Assembly (NCBI GenBank): GCA_024642465.1
Contig: JAHEBA010000015.1
Span: 1 to 46,170 of the forward strand
DNA length: 46,170 bases
From: Alphaproteobacteria bacterium
Lineage (GTDB): Bacteria; Pseudomonadota; Alphaproteobacteria; Rhizobiales; Aestuariivirgaceae
Direction of reading: 5' to 3'
Under the pieces are notes generated by a model. It saw only the letters and a program-made list of their open reading frames with translations. It did not search any database and was not told the DNA's origin. Position 1 is the first letter of the stretch, and every line of letters starts with the position of its first letter. Positions 41,978 through 46,170 of this stretch are shown here, one piece after another. Made by a program: the position numbers and the translations under genes.

Positions 41978-43144
41978 TATTCGGGGAGCTGAACGCTTCT
42001 GGCCGGCCGCATCACCCTCGATCGAGGACCAGACCACAGCTGCGATGTTGCGGTAGATGCCGGCATGCAGCGAATCCGGCGCGGACACGACGATCGGCTG
42101 GCCCGCGTCGGAGCGCATCCGCAAGTCCTTGTCCAGCGGCACTTCGCCTAGGAACGGCAAACCCAGCTTCTCAGCTTCGGCAGCGGCTCCGCCATGGCCG
42201 AAAATCTCATGTCTTTCGCCACACTTGTTGCAGATGAAATAGCTCATGTTCTCGACAATTCCGAGCACCGGCACATCGACGCGTCGGAACATGTTGAGCC
42301 CCTTGCGCGCATCGATCAGGGCAAGGTCCTGCGGCGTCGAAACGATGACGGCACCCGAAAGCGGTGTCTGCTGGGCGAGGGTAAGCTGGGCATCGCCGGT
42401 ACCGGGGGGCATGTCGACGATGAGCACGTCGAGGTCGCCCCAGGCGACTTCGCGCAGCATCTGCTGCAGTGCCGACATGACCATCGGCCCGCGCCAGATC
42501 ATCGGCGTGTCTTCCTCGACAAGGAAGCCCATCGACATGGCGGCAAGGCCGAAGCCCTGAAGCGGCTTGAGTGTGCGCGATCCCGGCGCGACGGGCTCGG
42601 GCCGGCCGGTGATGCCAAGCAGGCGCGGCACCGAGGGGCCATAGATGTCGGCGTCGAGAATGCCGACCTTCAGGCCGTTCGCCTGCAGGCCGAGTGCCAG
42701 GTTGACAGAGGTCGTGGACTTGCCCACGCCGCCCTTGCCCGATGCGACGGCGACGATGTGCTTGACGCCTGGAACGCCAGCCATGGTTTGTGCGGCCTGC
42801 GCCTTCGGGCCCGGCGCGCCCTGTCCTGCCATTGGCGGCGGCGGGTCCATTTTGGCACCGGCAGGTGGCTGCGTGCGGCCGGCCGCCTTCGATCCGGCCT
42901 TCACTTCTGCAGTCAGTGCCGCCATGACCTTGCCGACGCCCAGCAGCTTCGACACGGCTTTCTCGGCGGCCTGCCGCAACGGCTCCAGTTCGGCAGCGCG
43001 GCTGGCGTCGACGGTAATGGCGAACATCACGCTGTCTCCGGATATTACCGGATCGGACACCAGACCGAGGGACACCAGGTCGCCTTCAAGGTCGGGCCCG
43101 CGCACCTTCGACAGTGCGGCCAGAACGTCTTTCTTTTCAATCAT
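41966..43144 (-). CDS. Mrp/ApbC-type iron-sulfur carrier ATPase
   Basis: 392 residues. An N-terminal MIP18-like domain (about 1-75), a Pro-rich linker (95-118), then a P-loop ATPase with the deviant Walker A GKGGVGKS (136-143), Walker B DILIVDMPP-like segment (about 239-247) and CNKC (C305/C308) for bridging Fe-S transfer between monomers. It delivers Fe-S clusters to apo-proteins. The ATG at 43142-43144 has GGGGA six bases upstream; an ATG at 43150 has none. Its closeness to an iron-sulfur-heavy FDH locus suggests a local supply role, though it may be the general ApbC. Confidence 0.92.
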   Translation of the reverse strand: MIEKKDVLAALSKVRGPDLEGDLVSLGLVSDPVISGDSVMFAITVDASRAAELEPLRQAAEKAVSKLLGVGKVMAALTAEVKAGSKAAGRTQPPAGAKMDPPPPMAGQGAPGPKAQAAQTMAGVPGVKHIVAVASGKGGVGKSTTSVNLALGLQANGLKVGILDADIYGPSVPRLLGITGRPEPVAPGSRTLKPLQGFGLAAMSMGFLVEEDTPMIWRGPMVMSALQQMLREVAWGDLDVLIVDMPPGTGDAQLTLAQQTPLSGAVIVSTPQDLALIDARKGLNMFRRVDVPVLGIVENMSYFICNKCGERHEIFGHGGAAAEAEKLGLPFLGEVPLDKDLRMRSDAGQPIVVSAPDSLHAGIYRNIAAVVWSSIEGDAAGQKRSAPRIIVE

Positions 43145-43167
43145 TGGCATTCCCCGAGATATTCGTT

Positions 43168-43189
43168 CCGGCAGCCTGCCGGCTGCCGG
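43168..43189 (-). terminator. Hairpin after the IclR regulator gene
   Basis: A perfect 8-base stem CCGGCAGC/GCTGCCGG with 6-base loop (43168-43189), 42 bp past the IclR stop and before the Mrp ATG. No U-run follows, so termination is tentative. Confidence 0.4.
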
Positions 43190-43231
43190 ATTGCAATGTG
43201 GAAAGATTGGCTTGCTGCCAGGGCGCCCGCG

Positions 43232-44092
43232 TCAGCGGCGGCGATGCACGCCGCCGAGTTCGACGGTTATGTCGCTGGCAATGCGATTGACGAGATCGCC
43301 CAGCACCTGGATGCGCTGGTCGGTGATGCGGGCCGATGGTCCGGACACCGAGATCGCGCCCAGTGGCTCGCCGTGTTCGTCGAACACTGCAGATGCCACG
43401 CAGCGCAGGCCGATGGCATTTTCCTCGTCGTCGACTGCGAAGCCGCGCTGTTCGCAGGCATCGAGGTCCTGGAACAGTGTTTCGAGCGTTGTGTGAGTGT
43501 GCGACGTTTCGCGGGTCAGTTCCCTGCCGTGCAGCATCTTGCGGGTGGCATCGTGACCAAGGTTGCACAGGATGGCCTTGCCGACGCCGGAGCAATGCAT
43601 CCGCGCGCGGCCGCCTGGGCCTGCAATGGCGCGCATCATCTTGTGGCATTCGACCTGTGCCAGATAGACGATCTCGCCGCGATCGGCGATGCCAAGGTTT
43701 ACCGTCTCGCCGGACTGCTCCATCAGGCGGCGCATGTAGGGCCGGGCGATGGTGACCAGATCCCTGGAACGCACGAAAGCCGAGCCCACACGGAACGCCT
43801 GCACGCCGATGAGCCACACCGAACGTTCGTTGTCGAATCGCACATAGCGTTCGTTCTGCAGGGTCGTCAGCAGCCGGTGCGCCGTTGAGTTGGGCAACCC
43901 CACCTCCTGGGCAACTTCCGACAATGACAGGCCGGGCGCGTGATAGGACAGCGCATTGAGCAACTTGAGTGCCCTGCTCAGCGATTGCACCTGGCCCGAA
44001 GCGCGCAGCACGTCCTTGCTGGGAACGCGCAATTCCTCGCGACGGGAGGCATCCTTGTCCTTGTCCTTGTCCAATAGTTGGTTTTCCAGCAT
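43232..44092 (-). CDS. IclR-family transcriptional regulator
   Basis: 286 residues. A winged helix-turn-helix (about 37-95, with SLSEVAQEVGLPNSTAHRLL) and a C-terminal ligand-binding domain of IclR type (about 110-285). The N-terminal DKDKDKD is encoded by three copies of a 6-bp repeat (44053-44070). It likely controls a small catabolic operon, possibly its own promoter through the palindrome at 44214-44226. Effector unknown. Confidence 0.9.
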   Translation of the reverse strand: MLENQLLDKDKDKDASRREELRVPSKDVLRASGQVQSLSRALKLLNALSYHAPGLSLSEVAQEVGLPNSTAHRLLTTLQNERYVRFDNERSVWLIGVQAFRVGSAFVRSRDLVTIARPYMRRLMEQSGETVNLGIADRGEIVYLAQVECHKMMRAIAGPGGRARMHCSGVGKAILCNLGHDATRKMLHGRELTRETSHTHTTLETLFQDLDACEQRGFAVDDEENAIGLRCVASAVFDEHGEPLGAISVSGPSARITDQRIQVLGDLVNRIASDITVELGGVHRRR

Positions 44093-44213
44093 AGAGTTTC
44101 TCGCCTGACTTGTGCCGTACCGGATGGAACCATTCGTCAGGCTTGGTCTTTGGCCTGGCGGGACTCATCCGGCAGTCTTTTTCTGATTGATGGGATCTAG
44201 GTAGCCCGGTTCA

Positions 44214-44226
44214 TCCACAATGTGGA
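44214..44226. promoter_or_regulatory. Palindromic operator candidate in the IclR/DedA divergent region
   Basis: TCCACA-A-TGTGGA is a perfect 13-bp palindrome, 122 bp upstream of the IclR start and 91 bp from the DedA start. IclR proteins bind such sites, so autoregulation is plausible. The rest of the 224-bp gap holds no gene. Confidence 0.45.
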
Positions 44227-44316
44227 ATTAATTTGCACTAAGTAGGTTCCCTAAGCCCTCGCTTATCCCGCACTGCGGTATAGCTCACCACAGAACGAAC
44301 AGGAAATCAAACATAT

Positions 44317-44895
44317 ATGTGGGATGCGCTGGTTCACAATGCGTACTGGCTTGTATACGCCGGCACGATCATGGAAGGCGAAACGGCCCTGCTGCTGGGT
44401 TCGCTGGCGGCCAGCCAGGGGCTGGTCAAGCTTGCGTGGGTCATCGCCGCAGCCTTTGCGGGCGCCACGACCGGCGACCAGATCAGCTACCAGCTGTTCC
44501 GCCGGTTTGGTCCGGGCATGGTCAGCCGCAACGAGACGCTGAAGCGGCGCTCCGAGAAGGCGAGGCGTCTGCTCAAGGGCCATCCGGTCAAGTTCATCAT
44601 CGTCTCTAGATTCTTCTGGGGCCTGCGCTCTGCCTGCATGCTGGCACTGGCGGCATCGGATGTGCCGAGCCGGGTATTCGTGCCGGCCAATCTGTTCGCC
44701 TGCGCGCTCTGGTCGGTGATCATAGGCTCGCTCGGCTACGTCTTTTCCAGCTGGGCAACCAAGGCAATGGCCACCATGGACGAAATTTCCGGCCGCGCCC
44801 CGGCTATCATCGGAGGCATCGCGCTGTTCATGGCGCTTGTCGTCATCGGCCGTTATGCCGTGCTGAAATTCTGGCGTTCGCGCGAAACGCTCTAG
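44317..44895 (+). CDS. DedA-family membrane protein
   Basis: 192 residues with about five membrane segments. The DedA pattern is clear: GTIMEGETALLLGSLAA (near 16-32), GATTGDQISYQLFRRFG and VSRFFWGLRSACMLALAA, where the Glu, Asp and Arg are functional. Members are putative flippases or proton-linked lipid transporters involved in envelope homeostasis. The start is an ATG at 44317, with AGGA about 12 bases upstream. Its stop overlaps the convergent hydrolase gene. Confidence 0.9.
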   Translation: MWDALVHNAYWLVYAGTIMEGETALLLGSLAASQGLVKLAWVIAAAFAGATTGDQISYQLFRRFGPGMVSRNETLKRRSEKARRLLKGHPVKFIIVSRFFWGLRSACMLALAASDVPSRVFVPANLFACALWSVIIGSLGYVFSSWATKAMATMDEISGRAPAIIGGIALFMALVVIGRYAVLKFWRSRETL

Positions 44896-45860
44896 CGGGC
44901 CGGTTCGGCGACGGGCGTAGCCTGAGGGCGCGAAGAGACCCAATACAGGATGTCGTTGAACACCGTTTCACGCTGGCGATCGTGCAGCAGCATGTGGAAG
45001 CCGTCGGCATAAGTGTGGATCTGCTTCGGCTCTCCCAGTGCAGCCATCACCTTGCGGGTCGGTTCAGCCGGCACAACCTCGTCCTTGTCGCCATACAGAT
45101 ACAGCACCGGCAGGCCGAGTTGCGGCGCGGCCGCTGCTGCATCGTCCATCAGGCTGACAAGGCCATACAGCGTATCGAACCTGCTCTGCTTGATGATGTG
45201 AGGATCGCGGGAGTACTGCTTCAGCCAGTCTATATTGTCGCTCGGCCAGATCTTGAGTTGTGAGCCGGTTGCGGTCTGGTCAGGCACCGTATGAGCCGTC
45301 ACCCAAAGCGCCGTCTTGAGAATGGGGTTCATCGACCGCCACCCCCAGATCGCCGGTGCGACCAGGACAAGCCCGTCGGCATCAAGTTTGTGGGCGGCCG
45401 CCGCTTTCATCGCCACCGCGCCGCCCATGGAGTTGCCGACCACGTAGACCGGCAAGCCCGGATGCCGGGCACGTACCTGCCCGACGAAACCTGCAAGATC
45501 GCCGGCCATCACGTCCGCGCCGGCCCAGCGGCCACGTTTTGACGCATCGGTGCGTCCAAAGCCGCGCTGGTCATAGGCATAGGTCGAGATGCCGCGGTCG
45601 GAGAACCAGGGTGCAGGCAGGCGGAACACGCCGCCATATTCGTTGAATCCATGAACCGCGACGAAGATCGCGCGCGGGCTTTTCGCCTTCCAGTGCGATA
45701 CCGCCAGACGCTCGCCGTCACGGGCAATGTAGTACTCGTCGGTCAGGCGGGCCGATGCCACGGCCGGACCGGTTTCCAGCAGCTGCGGCGACGAACAGCC
45801 GCCAAGCGCCAGCACACCGGCCAGCGCTGCTGCCAGACATGCCAATCGCACGGTTGTCAT
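44892..45860 (-). CDS. Lipoprotein alpha/beta hydrolase (monoglyceride-lipase-like)
   Basis: 322 residues from the ATG at 45858-45860. A signal with lipobox LALGGC (about 17-22) anchors it. The alpha/beta fold shows the oxyanion HGFNEYGG, nucleophile GNSMGG, acid in YGDKDEVVP and His in DGFHMLLHD, the order of lysophospholipase/monoacylglycerol lipases. It probably cleaves lipid esters at the outer envelope. A TTG at 45893 would add 11 residues ahead of the signal peptide. Confidence 0.88.
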   Translation of the reverse strand: MTTVRLACLAAALAGVLALGGCSSPQLLETGPAVASARLTDEYYIARDGERLAVSHWKAKSPRAIFVAVHGFNEYGGVFRLPAPWFSDRGISTYAYDQRGFGRTDASKRGRWAGADVMAGDLAGFVGQVRARHPGLPVYVVGNSMGGAVAMKAAAAHKLDADGLVLVAPAIWGWRSMNPILKTALWVTAHTVPDQTATGSQLKIWPSDNIDWLKQYSRDPHIIKQSRFDTLYGLVSLMDDAAAAAPQLGLPVLYLYGDKDEVVPAEPTRKVMAALGEPKQIHTYADGFHMLLHDRQRETVFNDILYWVSSRPQATPVAEPAR

Positions 45861-45889
45861 TTTGCGGTCCACCCGGGTCACCGCTCCAT

Positions 45890-46170
45890 TCAAGACACAA
45901 GCGCCTTAACATCGCCTTGCAGCACCGGCACGAGCTCTGCCTCAAACCATGGGTTCGTCTTCAGCCACGCCGTGTTTCGCCAGGACGGGTGCGGCATCGG
46001 CATGACGCGCACCGGACGCAGCTTATGAAACTCGCGCCATGCCCTGACCGACTCGGTCAGCGTCCGTTTCTGCAATCCGGCAAGGTGCCACTTCTGGGCA
46101 TACATGCCGATGGCGAGAACATACTCCAGCTGCGGCATGGCAGCCATCAGCTGCGCACGCCAGCGCGGTG
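45890..46170 (-). CDS. Uracil-DNA glycosylase family protein, partial
   Basis: Only the C-terminal 93 or so residues are visible; the gene starts beyond the right edge. RWRAQLMAAMPQLEYVLAIG (core strand and helix), TLTESVRAW, and the second active-site motif MPHPSWRNTAW are those of the UDG superfamily (family 4/5-like branch). It removes uracil from DNA. The hydrolase gene follows 30 bp downstream and may be cotranscribed. Confidence 0.85.
   Translation of the reverse strand, partial: PRWRAQLMAAMPQLEYVLAIGMYAQKWHLAGLQKRTLTESVRAWREFHKLRPVRVMPMPHPSWRNTAWLKTNPWFEAELVPVLQGDVKALVS

Noticed and set aside
42194..43888. Long plus-strand open frame (564 codons) across the Mrp and IclR genes
   Set aside because: Antisense shadow spanning two clear genes; amino acid composition is not protein-like.
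1..46170. CRISPR arrays, insertion sequences, integrases or prophage genes
   Set aside because: I saw no spaced repeat arrays, transposase or integrase motifs, or terminal inverted repeats in the window.

Overview
The window is GC-rich, gene-dense chromosomal DNA from an alphaproteobacterium. A Hyphomicrobiales- or Rhodobacterales-like heterotroph fits best. The grounds are the layout of the formate dehydrogenase island, with small companion proteins of the DUF3305/3306/6352/6505/6494 type, and the many ABC and DMT transporters and IclR/MocR regulators. There is no phage, insertion sequence or CRISPR array. I see one tRNA, tRNA-Leu(UAA).

Region 1 (1-3.2 kb, minus): a polyamine-type ABC transporter, with ATPase, periplasmic binding protein and first permease; the operon runs off the left edge. 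Two strong hairpins flank the binding-protein gene. Region 2 (3.2-5.5 kb): moaA (molybdopterin synthesis), a truncated VOC gene and an SDR. Region 3 (5.6-8.8 kb, plus): a small RlpA-like protein, then a catabolic operon of a diaminopropionate-lyase-like PLP enzyme, an SDR with an unusual active site, and an arginase/agmatinase-family hydrolase. Region 4 (8.8-15.1 kb): a DMT exporter gene broken by an in-frame TAG, a hypothetical gene, tRNA-Leu, an acyl-CoA/ACP ligase, gpt, an intact DMT exporter and a MOSC protein. Region 5 (15.1-17.4 kb): a divergent pair, an enolase-superfamily protein and an Ldh2-family protein, each lacking expected catalytic residues.

Region 6 (17.4-20.7 kb): a MocR-type regulator (GntR helix-turn-helix fused to an aminotransferase fold) divergent from three consecutive FMN-binding split-barrel genes (NimA-like, PPOX-like, PaiB-like). 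A 9-bp direct repeat lies in the shared promoter. Region 7 (20.7-26.5 kb): two M20 peptidases, an ion-channel protein, and an SLC13-type carrier followed closely by a tandem universal stress protein.

Region 8 (26.5-43.2 kb) is the centrepiece, a molybdenum/tungsten formate dehydrogenase island. It holds a TorD-type chaperone, a TAT leader protein, FdhA (Cys, not Sec), FdhB, a small lipoprotein, FdhC (cytochrome b), a WD40-cytochrome c fusion, then an operon of a 40-residue membrane peptide, DUF6494, a lipoate/biotin-ligase-like protein with an altered active site, DUF6505, DUF6352 and a small membrane protein. A 682-residue multi-cluster iron-sulfur protein is divergent from DUF3305-DUF3306, and an Mrp/ApbC iron-sulfur carrier sits upstream. 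Electrons from formate presumably pass FdhA to FdhB to FdhC and possibly to the periplasmic WD40-cytochrome c. The cytoplasmic small proteins look like a maturation or quality-control set whose biochemistry I believe is largely undescribed. Region 9 (43.2 kb to the end): an IclR regulator divergent from a DedA protein, a lipoprotein alpha/beta hydrolase and the 3' part of a uracil-DNA glycosylase gene.
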